A stretch of 64,000 bases of DNA from CAYSEQ01 sp964430475 (GTDB lineage: Bacteria > Patescibacteriota > Microgenomatia > UBA8517), in assembly GCA_964430475.1 (NCBI GenBank), contig CAYSEQ010000003.1, positions 48,245 through 112,244 of the forward strand, given 5' to 3'. The position numbers and the translations under genes are program-made. Of this stretch, positions 9,054-17,725 are shown one piece after another. Below the pieces are notes generated by a model. That model saw nothing but the letters and a program-made list of their open reading frames with translations. It was not told the DNA's origin and did no database searches. How positions within the stretch are numbered: position 1 is the stretch's first letter; each line of letters opens with the position of its first letter.

Positions 9054-10703
9054 TTACACCTCAACTACTAAAGGTAACACCATGGGTCTTCGTCTTGTTT
9101 TCTCATAAAAATAGCGTTCTAAAAAATCTATCGCAATATCTTTCGCGCTTCTTTTATTTAAACTCTTTTTACTTTTGAGCCTTTTTTCAAGATTCCTACT
9201 TGAAGATATCAACAAATCCTTCATTTTTTTAGAATAAACAAATCCCCGGCTAATAATCTCAGGCTTGGCAATTAGTTTTCCCCTTATCCTATCTACTTGT
9301 ATAAGAACAATAACAATTCCATCCTGAGAAAGTTTCTGTCTATCTCTAAGAACTACATTCCCCACATCTCCTATACCCAAGCCATCTACTAAAACATCCC
9401 TCACTGGAATCTCTCCCCTGTAAATACCATTTCCACTTTCAAATTCAATTACCCCACCTGCCAGAGGCTCGAAAACGTTCTCACCATCAAACCCCATTTT
9501 TACCATCAAATCACGATAAGCCCTCATGTGCCTTATAGTACCTCCAATAGGAATAAAATATTTTGGTCTTACTATACTTGCAAGCATCGAGATATCTTCT
9601 TGACTTCCGTGCCCTGATACATGAAGATCCTCTTGTGTATCGTAGTAATGAACCTCACAGTTGAGTTCAAATAACCTATCAACCACAAAATCAACATTAT
9701 CTTTTGTGCCGGGAGGAGCTGGATCACCGGAAAAAATTACCACATCTTTTTCTTCTATTCTTACCAAGTCGTGCTCTCCCAGCGCAACCCTATACAAAGC
9801 ACTGCCTACCTGACCGTAACTTCCAGAAACTATATACATCCTTTCCTCTTTGGGTAACTTCCTTAATCGCTTAGGATTAACTAGCATTTGTTTTGAATAA
9901 TGTAAATAACTAAGATCACTTGCAATCAAAGCCTTGCTCTCAACTGATCTGCCAATAAAAGAAACATATCTACCAAGCCTCTCAGCAATATTCAAAGCTT
10001 GTTGCACTCTTGATATATTTGAAGAAATAGTAGTAAAAAAAACTTGTCCACTTGTCCTCCTCACAATATCCTCAATTGTTTTCTCAATCTCTCTTTCACT
10101 CTTGGTGTAACCTGGAGAAGTAGATCCTAAACAATCTGAGACTAAAGCCAACACACTACCTTGAGCAAGGAGTGCAACCTTTTTAATGTCAAAAGGGCGC
10201 CCATCAACCGGTGTCCAATCAAATTTATAATCTGCAATATGGAAAATCATACCCTCTGGTGTGTCTAATGCATATCCCACAGAATCCGGTACTGAATGCG
10301 ACACTCTGAAAGGAGTAATCCTAAAAGAACCGATATCTAGGGTATCGGTTTCTGGGTTAATAACCCTAACCTCCGCTACCTTCTCCCCATACTCCAAGAA
10401 CTTATCCTTTATGAAACCGGCAACAAGTTTTGTAGCATAAATAGGTGCACTTACTTCTCGGATTAAAAATGGTAAAGCACCAAAGTGGTCTTCATGACCA
10501 TGAGTAATAAGAATTCCCTTAAGCTTATGCCTATTTTCGACGATATAAGAAAAATCAGGGATGACCAAATCAACTCCATACATTTCGGATTCCGGAAATC
10601 CAACGCCACAATCAACCACAATCAAATCCTCACCATATTCATAAACATACATGTTTTCAGTTACGTCTGTAGTGCCGGAAATTGCAATAAATTTTAATGA
10701 CAT
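9054..10703 (-). CDS. rnj: Ribonuclease J family metallo-beta-lactamase RNase
   Basis: Endo- and 5'-exoribonuclease of RNA maturation and decay. Counting from the ATG at 10703, the zinc-binding motif HGHEDH is at residues 68-73, followed by the beta-CASP region and the RNase J C-terminal domain; about 549 residues is normal. An upstream TTG at 10730 in the same frame would overlap the glycosylase stop as TTGA and add nine residues, but conserved sequence (SLKFIAISGTTDVTENMYVYEYG) begins at the ATG, which also has GATGAGGAA a short distance before it. It shares the strand with pnp, so two major RNases are encoded within 5 kb. Confidence 0.93.
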   Translation of the reverse strand: MSLKFIAISGTTDVTENMYVYEYGEDLIVVDCGVGFPESEMYGVDLVIPDFSYIVENRHKLKGILITHGHEDHFGALPFLIREVSAPIYATKLVAGFIKDKFLEYGEKVAEVRVINPETDTLDIGSFRITPFRVSHSVPDSVGYALDTPEGMIFHIADYKFDWTPVDGRPFDIKKVALLAQGSVLALVSDCLGSTSPGYTKSEREIEKTIEDIVRRTSGQVFFTTISSNISRVQQALNIAERLGRYVSFIGRSVESKALIASDLSYLHYSKQMLVNPKRLRKLPKEERMYIVSGSYGQVGSALYRVALGEHDLVRIEEKDVVIFSGDPAPPGTKDNVDFVVDRLFELNCEVHYYDTQEDLHVSGHGSQEDISMLASIVRPKYFIPIGGTIRHMRAYRDLMVKMGFDGENVFEPLAGGVIEFESGNGIYRGEIPVRDVLVDGLGIGDVGNVVLRDRQKLSQDGIVIVLIQVDRIRGKLIAKPEIISRGFVYSKKMKDLLISSSRNLEKRLKSKKSLNKRSAKDIAIDFLERYFYEKTRRRPMVLPLVVEV

Positions 10704-10726
10704 AAAGTAAGCTGATTCCTCATCTT

Positions 10727-11347
10727 TCAAAGAATACTTAGTTGTTCACCTTCTGTTTTAACCTTCCTATTGACTTCAGCGATGATCTTTGACAGTTTCT
10801 TAAAATCTTCGAAAAGCTGCTCTTTTATTTCAACGTTCCTTAAACCTGCTGCTGGGTGATACATGGGTACTATTACCAACTTTCTACCCTGCCAATTTAT
10901 TTCAAATTTTTTACCATGAACATCAGATATTCTAGAACCTGGCAGGAACTTTCCCATTGAAAATCTCCCTAGGGTAACAATGATCTTAGGACCCACTGTC
11001 TTAATAATCTCGTCAAGATAGGGTTGAAAGGCTCTTATCTCGTCGAGTTCTGGATCTCGGTTCCCCGGAGGCCTATAGTGAACAACGTTTGTGATATAAA
11101 TTTCCTCTCTTCTAATTCCAATTCCAGAAAGAAGTTGATTCAAAAACGCTCCTGCATTTCCGACAAAGGGTTCCCCTTTTTTGTCTTCCCAAAAACCCGG
11201 CCCTTCTCCAATAAACATAATATCTGCATCTGGATTCCCAACACCAAAGACTAAATTTGTCGCATTTTCTCTCAAAGGAAGATTTTTGTCTTTCTCCATC
11301 CTGTTTCTAAGTGCTTCAAGAATTTTCACTTTTTCTCTAACATCCAT
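10727..11347 (-). CDS. Family 4-like uracil-DNA glycosylase without Fe-S cysteines
   Basis: Removes uracil from DNA to begin base excision repair. The family 4 motifs are present: GEGPGFWED (48-56), PFVGNAG (60-66), YRPPGNRDP (91-99) and HPAAG (164-168). Family 4 enzymes carry a 4Fe-4S cluster held by four cysteines, but this 206-residue protein has no cysteine at all. The expected positions are Asp20, Leu23, Tyr91 and Phe107. The fold is otherwise complete, so it seems to be a cluster-free variant, not a pseudogene. The ATG at 11347 is preceded by AGAGGAC. It lies between the Lon-like ATPase and RNase J genes in the same operon. Confidence 0.88.
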   Translation of the reverse strand: MDVREKVKILEALRNRMEKDKNLPLRENATNLVFGVGNPDADIMFIGEGPGFWEDKKGEPFVGNAGAFLNQLLSGIGIRREEIYITNVVHYRPPGNRDPELDEIRAFQPYLDEIIKTVGPKIIVTLGRFSMGKFLPGSRISDVHGKKFEINWQGRKLVIVPMYHPAAGLRNVEIKEQLFEDFKKLSKIIAEVNRKVKTEGEQLSIL

Positions 11348-11372
11348 AAAAAGTCCTCTAGAAAAATGCTTA

Positions 11373-12422
11373 TTAGCTCTGACTCATAAACTCCTTCAAA
11401 TTATCAGGCGTAATTTTAAAATTTTGTCCTTGGCCTAATACTATCTTTTTAGCGACCTTTCTCACAATTTTCTCAATAGTCCTCTCCAATGTCCTCATAC
11501 CAGCATCAAATCCTAACGGCCTAACAATTAACGGCCAAGTGGATTCATCGATAACCAAAGACTCCCTTGGAACTCCTGCCTGATAAAGGATCTTTGGGAG
11601 CATATAGTCTTTTGCTATCGTTATTTTTTCTTCATCGGTATACGAAGGCATCTTTATTGGTTCTAGTCTGTCCATCACGGCTGTTGAGATATTATGTGTG
11701 TTATTCGCAGTGGCTATAAACAACACCTCGGATAGATCAAAGGGGTAATCAATATAGTGATCGACAAACGACTTGTTTTGTTTAGGGTCTAGAAGTTCCA
11801 CCAAAACGCCCATGATTGAAGATCTTCCTTGCTCAGTTACCCGATCAATCTCATCAAGCAAAATCACACAGTTTTTTGATCCTGTGGTTCTTAGGGCCTT
11901 GATAATCTTCCCAGGTTCTGCTTCGGGGTAAAGTCTTGATTGTCCACGCAGATCCAAAGGATCACCCATACCACCAAAGGGGATTCTTGCAAAATTCCTT
12001 CCCATAGCCTCAGCGATCGAGGAGGCTATGGTTGTTTTTCCAGTACCAACCAATCCTACAAAACACAAGATAGGGGCACGGAGCACATCTTCTCCTTCAC
12101 CTCTTTCTCTTTTTAACTTCATAACAGAAATATACTCAATAATCCTATCTTTTATCTCGGCCAAACCATAATGGTTTTTATCTAAAATTTCTCTAGCTCT
12201 TTCCAAATCAAGGACATCTTCGGTTCTTTTGTTCCAGGGCAAAGAAATTACCCATTCTATATATTTATTTATCCTATCAAATTCAGGTAAAAATGTAGGG
12301 GATTCGACTAAAAAACTCAGTTGCTCGAGCCTATTTAAAATCCTCTTTTTTAGTTCTTCAGGGATTTCTGCCTGTTCGGTTAATTGAGAAGATTTTGCTA
12401 AACTCTCAGATATTTTTGACAT
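11373..12422 (-). CDS. Lon-type AAA+ ATPase without protease domain
   Basis: 349 residues that match the middle of Lon proteases: helical lead-in (about 1-80), HYGLAEIKDRI (84-94), Walker A GLVGTGKT (123-130, in place of GPPGVGKT), Walker B VILLDEID (186-193), ATANN and DRLEPIKMPSYTDEEK, then the AAA small domain to the end. The N-terminal substrate domain is missing and so is the C-terminal Ser-Lys protease domain; the stop falls 26 nt before the UDG start, and no protease motif follows. It may be an unfoldase or chaperone, or work with a separate protease; that is inference. It stands between pnp and the UDG gene. Confidence 0.82.
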   Translation of the reverse strand: MSKISESLAKSSQLTEQAEIPEELKKRILNRLEQLSFLVESPTFLPEFDRINKYIEWVISLPWNKRTEDVLDLERAREILDKNHYGLAEIKDRIIEYISVMKLKRERGEGEDVLRAPILCFVGLVGTGKTTIASSIAEAMGRNFARIPFGGMGDPLDLRGQSRLYPEAEPGKIIKALRTTGSKNCVILLDEIDRVTEQGRSSIMGVLVELLDPKQNKSFVDHYIDYPFDLSEVLFIATANNTHNISTAVMDRLEPIKMPSYTDEEKITIAKDYMLPKILYQAGVPRESLVIDESTWPLIVRPLGFDAGMRTLERTIEKIVRKVAKKIVLGQGQNFKITPDNLKEFMSQS

Positions 12423-12485
12423 AGGGACTTACTTTAACTTTATCACAAATCCTAAAAGTATATTATCTCTAAAGTTCTACAAAAG

Positions 12486-14687
12486 TCACTTCCTTTTAAT
12501 CTCGCCCAAAAGTCTACTTCGTGGAAAATGAGGCCCGGCAGTGCGTGGTTTTGAGGAGCTTCTTTTAAAATCTCTGTGTCCTTCTCTTCTTAAACCTCCT
12601 TTATGCTTTTTTTGGGCATCAAATCCCGGATCTAAAACCATTGAAAAATTGAGTCTCCCCAATTCATCAACCTCTTTTAACCTTACCTGTACCTTATCAC
12701 CAACCTTCAAAATCTCTGAAGGATCCTTTACATATCCTTCACTCATATCAGAAACATGAACTAACCCTTCCTTTCCTGGAGCTATTTCAACAAATACCCC
12801 AAAAGGCTGAACCCTTTTAACTACACCATCGTAAATCTCACCTGGAACAGGTATCCTAGTAATCGCTTCAATCCTCCGAATGGCCTCTGTTAGCACCTCA
12901 TGAGTTGTCCCAGAAACATAAACTGTTCCATCCTCATCAATATCAATTTGGGAGCCAGTTTCGTTAAGTATTTTCCTAATAGTCTTACCACCGGGACCTA
13001 TTAGATCTCCTATCTTCTCAGGGTTTATTCGGATGATTTTTATCTTAGGGGCATACTTTGAAACACTTTCTCTAGGCTTATCAAGAGTCTTAAGCATCAC
13101 ATCAAGAATTTTCAAACGCGCATCTTTTGCTCTTTCCAAAGCTTCTTTAAGAATAGGAAGAGTGAGTCTTTGCGTTTTAACATCAAGCTGGAGAGCGGTT
13201 ATACCCTCCTTACTCCCAGCAACTTTAAAGTCCATATCTCCATTCGCATCTTCAACACCCACGATATCCGTAAGAATCACATGTCTAGCATTCTCCACAA
13301 CCAAACCCATTGCAATCCCAGCAATCGGAGCTTTTATTGGAACTCCAGCATCCATGAGAGAAAGCGTTGACCCACATACCGAAGCCATGCTTGTTGAACC
13401 ATTAGAACTTAATATCTCCGTGACAACACGAATCGTATAAGGAAACTCTTCCTCCTCAGGAATAACTGGAAGTAATGCCCTCTCTGCTAACGCACCATGT
13501 CCTATCTCCCGTCTTGAAGGAAATCCTATCTTACCAGTCTCACCAATTGAATAGGGAGGCATGGAGTAATGATGGATAAAGCGTTTAGTTTCTTCACCCG
13601 CTGCGGTTTCAATAAGTTGTTCAAGTGAAGGAGCTCCCAATGTGACTATACTCAAAGCTTGTGTCTGACCTCTTTGGAAAATGGCGGATCCGTGAGTTCG
13701 CGGAAGAACGGAAACCTGACAAAAAAGTTCTCTTATGTCCTCAGGCTTTCTAGAATCAGGTCTTTTCCCCAACAAGATTAGATCCCTGACCCTTTTTTTG
13801 AGAAGTTTGTCAAAGAATTTAGCCACCTTTTCTTTCTCATCTTCCTCAAAAGACTCCACAACACTTCTTCTTAGTTCATCTAGAGCTTCTAGTCCTTCTT
13901 CTTTGCTCGCAAGCTGAGGTATTAAATTATCTATACCTTCTGCAAGTTTTTCTACTTTATTTTGAAGGCTTAAAGGAAAAATTTCCTTTTCAATCTTTTC
14001 CTTCTTTGGATTTACTTCACTAGCTAATTCTTTAATAAGAGCAGTAATCTTTTTTGCTTGTTCTTTGGCAAATTCTATACCCCTTAAAATATCCTCCTCG
14101 GGAACCTGAAACGCACCTGCTTCTAACATCAAAATTGCATCTTCTTTAGAAGAGACAACAAGATCCAACTTGGAATTCTTAATTTCGGATTCGGTAGGAT
14201 TAACAATCAGCTCGCTGTCCTTCATTCCAACCCTAACCACCCCCACCGGTCCATCCCAAGGTATGTTTGAAATAGCTAGAGCAGCGCTTGCAGCAACCGT
14301 TGAAATAACATCTGGTGAATTTTCAAGATCCACAGACAAAACAGTAATTATAATCTGGACTTCCTTTTTATAATCTTCAGGGAAAAGAGGTCTAATCGAC
14401 CTATCAATTAGCCTAGCGGAAAGAATTTCCTCATCAGTTGGCCTACCCTCCCTTTTAACCCAACGACTTCCTTTTATTCGACCTCCGGCATAAAGCCTTT
14501 CCTGATACTCTACACTCAAGGGAAAATAGCCTAAATCTGTCAGTAAAGGTCTGGAAACAACTGTAGCCAAAACCACACTCTCTCCATACGAGGCAAGCAC
14601 AGCTGAAGTAGCTTGCTGTGCCAGATGACCTGTAGAAATAGTGAGGGTCCTGCCTCCTAATTCTATAGACTTTTCAATCTTTCTCAT
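12486..14687 (-). CDS. pnp: Polyribonucleotide nucleotidyltransferase (PNPase)
   Basis: Phosphorolytic 3'-5' exoribonuclease. The 733 residues give the whole family layout: two RNase PH domains separated by an alpha-helical domain, then KH (about 555-615, with IGPGGKTIRKI) and S1 (about 622-690, with GVFVEIAPGKEGLVHVSDMS) RNA-binding domains and a short basic tail. The GSTSMASVCGSTLSLMDAG block belongs to the second, catalytic PH domain. It follows rpsO on the same strand, the classical rpsO-pnp order, with a 141-nt intergenic segment containing a long inverted repeat, which suggests autoregulation of the E. coli kind. Confidence 0.96.
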   Translation of the reverse strand: MRKIEKSIELGGRTLTISTGHLAQQATSAVLASYGESVVLATVVSRPLLTDLGYFPLSVEYQERLYAGGRIKGSRWVKREGRPTDEEILSARLIDRSIRPLFPEDYKKEVQIIITVLSVDLENSPDVISTVAASAALAISNIPWDGPVGVVRVGMKDSELIVNPTESEIKNSKLDLVVSSKEDAILMLEAGAFQVPEEDILRGIEFAKEQAKKITALIKELASEVNPKKEKIEKEIFPLSLQNKVEKLAEGIDNLIPQLASKEEGLEALDELRRSVVESFEEDEKEKVAKFFDKLLKKRVRDLILLGKRPDSRKPEDIRELFCQVSVLPRTHGSAIFQRGQTQALSIVTLGAPSLEQLIETAAGEETKRFIHHYSMPPYSIGETGKIGFPSRREIGHGALAERALLPVIPEEEEFPYTIRVVTEILSSNGSTSMASVCGSTLSLMDAGVPIKAPIAGIAMGLVVENARHVILTDIVGVEDANGDMDFKVAGSKEGITALQLDVKTQRLTLPILKEALERAKDARLKILDVMLKTLDKPRESVSKYAPKIKIIRINPEKIGDLIGPGGKTIRKILNETGSQIDIDEDGTVYVSGTTHEVLTEAIRRIEAITRIPVPGEIYDGVVKRVQPFGVFVEIAPGKEGLVHVSDMSEGYVKDPSEILKVGDKVQVRLKEVDELGRLNFSMVLDPGFDAQKKHKGGLRREGHRDFKRSSSKPRTAGPHFPRSRLLGEIKRK

Positions 14688-14739
14688 CTTTAGTTTTTAG
14701 CCTTAAATCAAATACCTACAAAAGGTAATATTTAAACTT

Positions 14740-14792
14740 GGATAGGCTTCTTCAAGCTAGGCGAATTTGAACTTCCCTTTGAAGAACCATCC
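14740..14792 (-). promoter_or_regulatory. Long stem-loop in the rpsO-pnp intergenic region (pnp leader)
   Basis: On the minus strand TTCTTCAA (14786-14779 side) and TTGAAGAA (14755-14748 side) form a perfect 8-bp inverted repeat, extended outward by GGAT/ATCC with a small asymmetric bulge. There is no T-run after it, so it is not a terminator. In E. coli the same place holds an RNase III-cut hairpin through which PNPase represses its own mRNA; a similar role here is inference by position. Confidence 0.5.
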
Positions 14793-14828
14793 TTACTTAA
14801 ATTCTTTTTTTCACCAAATCACCTGAAG

Positions 14829-15098
14829 CTATTTCTCTAAACTAAGTTTTTTTATCAAATTAGTATAGCGTTCCTCGCTTTGTTCTTTAAGATAATTTAA
14901 TAATCTTCTCCTTTTCGCCACCATACTTAAAAGTCCTCTTCTTGAATGAAAGTCCTTCTTATGTTCCTTTAGGTGCTTTACTAGTTTATCTATCTGAGCT
15001 GTGAGAAGCGCAATTTGCACCTCAGGAGAACCTGTGTCACCCTTCTCACGGGCAAAATCTCTAATAATTTTTTGTTTCTCCTCTTTAGTTAATGCCAT
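14829..15098 (-). CDS. rpsO: 30S ribosomal protein S15
   Basis: Binds the central domain of 16S rRNA and nucleates the platform of the small subunit. The 89 residues are the usual length and carry the family signature: DTGSPEVQIALLTAQI, then LVKHLKEHKKDFHSRRGLLSMVAKRRRLLNYL. It lies before pnp and after the DHH-like gene and infB, the standard nusA-infB-rpsO-pnp order. The rbfA and truB genes that often sit in this cluster are absent. Confidence 0.98.
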   Translation of the reverse strand: MALTKEEKQKIIRDFAREKGDTGSPEVQIALLTAQIDKLVKHLKEHKKDFHSRRGLLSMVAKRRRLLNYLKEQSEERYTNLIKKLSLEK

Positions 15099-15209
15099 TT
15101 AGTAAAAGACTAAGTATAGCGGACAATCGCTAAACCTGGTCTTTAACCTAAGTTTTAGGTAATGATAACACTTTTGCATTAAAAATCAAAATCCAAATAA
15201 TTTAAATTT

Positions 15210-16166
15210 TTAGCTAATCGATGTGCCCTTGTAAATTTTGGGCTGAAGCCACTCTTCAGGAGGCTTTTGAGATTCATCTTTCTTACTAGAATCCACGCCT
15301 AGCCCTTCTTGGGTTTCTTCTTCTTGTGGTTTTTCTTCCTCTTTTTTTAAAAAAGCATCCCTCTTCTTTATCTCCAAGGGAGGGGTAAAATGTAAAGTCG
15401 GAGGCATTTGTGGTAAACCTGAAACAAGGGGGTAAGTTTGCAGGGAAGGAGAGGCAAGTAGTCTTTTTCCACCCAAGCGCAGGAGTTCAGAAACAAGGGC
15501 AAATGTTTCTGCAGAAGTCTGGGGAGAAGTAAAGGTCTCAGTGGCAAATTCGATTCCCATTAAGAGGTTTGTTGATATATCCTCATCAAGTCTTAAGTTA
15601 CTTTGCTTGATAATACCAGCCACCACCTCTGAAATAGATGGCGCGGGTCTTGAAAAAGAAGCGTAGCTTTTTCTTCTTGAAAATTGGATATCCTTAGTCC
15701 CAATATGGAGAATATTTGAAGGATTTAATTGTCCTGAAAAAAGGGAAGGGAAATCTGATTCGTCTGTTCCTCCAATAAGAATGACACAGTCCGCAGTTAT
15801 TCCAGCATACAAAATTTTAACCTGCTCTTTAGTAGGAGGAAGGGCATTCTCTTTAGGAACAACCGTGAGACTAAACTCTCCATTCTCAATATCCCAACTA
15901 ACTGTTTCAATATCAGTTGCTTTATAATCCACAAATTTAATAACTAAATTTTTATTTCCAATCTCTTGAGAAATTTTATTTACTCCCACCAAACGGTTAA
16001 ACTCCACAGTAATCGGAGAAGGGCAATAGATATTAGTTTCCTTAATCTCTTTCAGGGCAAGATAAAGAGAAAGTCCTGAAGCAGCCTGGTCAAGATCCAA
16101 CTTCGTTGGAAGAACAATAAGAATGGATTTCGACCTGTCAACTATTGACCTAAATGAATCTTCCAT
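15210..16166 (-). CDS. DHH-superfamily-like protein (NrnA position), active site degenerate
   Basis: A 318-residue protein in the slot between infB and rpsO where many bacteria have nrnA. The N-terminus (SILIVLPTKLDLDQAASGLSLYLAL, about 14-38) matches the first strand-loop-helix of DHH phosphoesterases (usually DGDALGS), but the DHH triad expected near residue 80 is FVDYKA and the downstream catalytic region does not read as functional. Residues about 180-245 keep the EVVAGIIKQ ... FATETFTSPQTSAETF arrangement seen in this family (usually TGSF). The last 50 residues are a Glu/Lys-rich low-complexity tail. It may be a non-catalytic binding protein. Family membership is likely; enzymatic activity is doubtful. 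Confidence 0.6.
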   Translation of the reverse strand: MEDSFRSIVDRSKSILIVLPTKLDLDQAASGLSLYLALKEIKETNIYCPSPITVEFNRLVGVNKISQEIGNKNLVIKFVDYKATDIETVSWDIENGEFSLTVVPKENALPPTKEQVKILYAGITADCVILIGGTDESDFPSLFSGQLNPSNILHIGTKDIQFSRRKSYASFSRPAPSISEVVAGIIKQSNLRLDEDISTNLLMGIEFATETFTSPQTSAETFALVSELLRLGGKRLLASPSLQTYPLVSGLPQMPPTLHFTPPLEIKKRDAFLKKEEEKPQEEETQEGLGVDSSKKDESQKPPEEWLQPKIYKGTSIS

Positions 16167-16223
16167 AAATTTTATTGTTGTTTTTTCTTAAGACGAAAAT
16201 TCCTAAACCTACTCTATTAAAAA

Positions 16224-17645
16224 TTATTTGCGCAGTGATAGTAGCATATCACCCACCCTGAAATCAAGTTGGGGGGTAAAAAGGATACCACATTCTTCAC
16301 CTTCCTTAACCTCCGAAACATCAGTCTTACCCTTTCTCAGCGAAAGGATTTTTACCTCGCCCAAGATTGCCTCGCCTCTCTTTAGTGTCAAGACATCCTT
16401 AATGTTTATCCTTCCTAAACTAACCTTGCAACCCGCAACTCTTTTCCCTTCAAACACAAATTCTTTAAGAATATTACCAACGCCCAGCACTTCTACCTTT
16501 CCCTCTTTTATTAACTCCTCAAGCCTCTCTAAAAGTTCGTAGATAATCTCAAAGCTTTCAATTATCACCATCTCATTTTCTGCTAATTTCGACACTTGAC
16601 CTGGAACTTTTAAGCCGAAAGAAAAAATCCTTGCCTGGGAAGGCTTGGCTAATAAAACATCTGACTCTGTCACTTCGCCAACACCTGAATTGATAACCGA
16701 AACCTCCTTTGGCAAACTCGCTAAAATCGCCTCTAACGATCCAGCGCTGTTGGCTTTTAATATAATAGGAAGTACACTTTTAGAGGTAGGGGTTGTCTTT
16801 ACACTTTCTTCGAATTCCGTTGGGGTTAAAATAGGTATATTTTTTTTATGTGAAACTAAGCTTCCCACCTTAGGCAAATCCTCAAACCCCAAAATTTTGG
16901 CAGGCTCGCCAGGCCCAATTTCTTTAATTGGCCTTTGCCTAAAATCAAAAAGCGCCCTAACTTTCGCCTGTATTCCATCGCTTACAATTTCGTCGCCCAC
17001 ACGAAGTTTTCCATTGCGAACTAAAACGCTCGCCGTTATTCCTTCTCTACCCTTTCCAACCTCAATAATCACAGCTTCAAGCCCGCCTTGAGGATCGCCT
17101 TTAATTTCATAAAGTTCAGAAATTAAAAGGATCATCTCAATAATTTCTCTTACCCCTTTACCTTCCTTAGCTGATATAGGAATTAAGGGTACATCTCCAC
17201 CTCTTCCTTCAAAAAGAACCCCTTCTTTCTCTAATTGGCTTCTGACATTCTCTACAGAAGCGGTTGGTAAATCCACCTTTGTCGCAGCAACTATAAATGG
17301 AATTCTTGCCAACCTTATATGTCTTAATGCTTCTATTGTCTGGGGTTTTACTCCGTCGTCTGAAGCCACCACCAAAATTGCTAAATCCGCTACCTTCGCA
17401 CCACGAGAACGCATATTAGAAAACGCTTCATGTCCGGGAGTATCAATAAAGGTAATCTTCTTACCCTCCTTTTCTATTACTGAAGCTCCGATGCTTTGGG
17501 TTATTCCCCCCGCCTCTTTTTGGGCAACATCCGTTTGTCGTATGGCATCCAAAAGGGTCGTTTTACCATGGTCAACATGCCCTAAAACCACCACAATTGG
17601 AGGTCGAAGTACTGCAGTAGGGGTTGGTGAATTTGCGTTTTTCAT
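16224..17645 (-). CDS. infB: Translation initiation factor IF-2, minimal form
   Basis: GTPase that places initiator tRNA on the 30S subunit and promotes subunit joining. With the start at 17645 it has 473 residues: G1 GHVDHGKT (22-29), G3 DTPGH (68-72), G4 TKVD (122-125; usually NKxD), then domains II, III and IV. The long N-terminal domains of other bacteria are absent. The ATG at 17645 is chosen because GGAAAGGAGG lies 10 nt upstream; the frame is open to 17687. It follows nusA by about 80 nt. The Thr in G4 is unusual for IF-2 and may lower guanine selectivity. Confidence 0.95.
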   Translation of the reverse strand: MKNANSPTPTAVLRPPIVVVLGHVDHGKTTLLDAIRQTDVAQKEAGGITQSIGASVIEKEGKKITFIDTPGHEAFSNMRSRGAKVADLAILVVASDDGVKPQTIEALRHIRLARIPFIVAATKVDLPTASVENVRSQLEKEGVLFEGRGGDVPLIPISAKEGKGVREIIEMILLISELYEIKGDPQGGLEAVIIEVGKGREGITASVLVRNGKLRVGDEIVSDGIQAKVRALFDFRQRPIKEIGPGEPAKILGFEDLPKVGSLVSHKKNIPILTPTEFEESVKTTPTSKSVLPIILKANSAGSLEAILASLPKEVSVINSGVGEVTESDVLLAKPSQARIFSFGLKVPGQVSKLAENEMVIIESFEIIYELLERLEELIKEGKVEVLGVGNILKEFVFEGKRVAGCKVSLGRINIKDVLTLKRGEAILGEVKILSLRKGKTDVSEVKEGEECGILFTPQLDFRVGDMLLSLRK

Positions 17646-17725
17646 ACTGGTAAAACCTCCTTTCCCTCCGGATTCCACAAAAATCATAAAAATTAAACTT
17701 AAATAATACTCTCATCTTAAATCTC

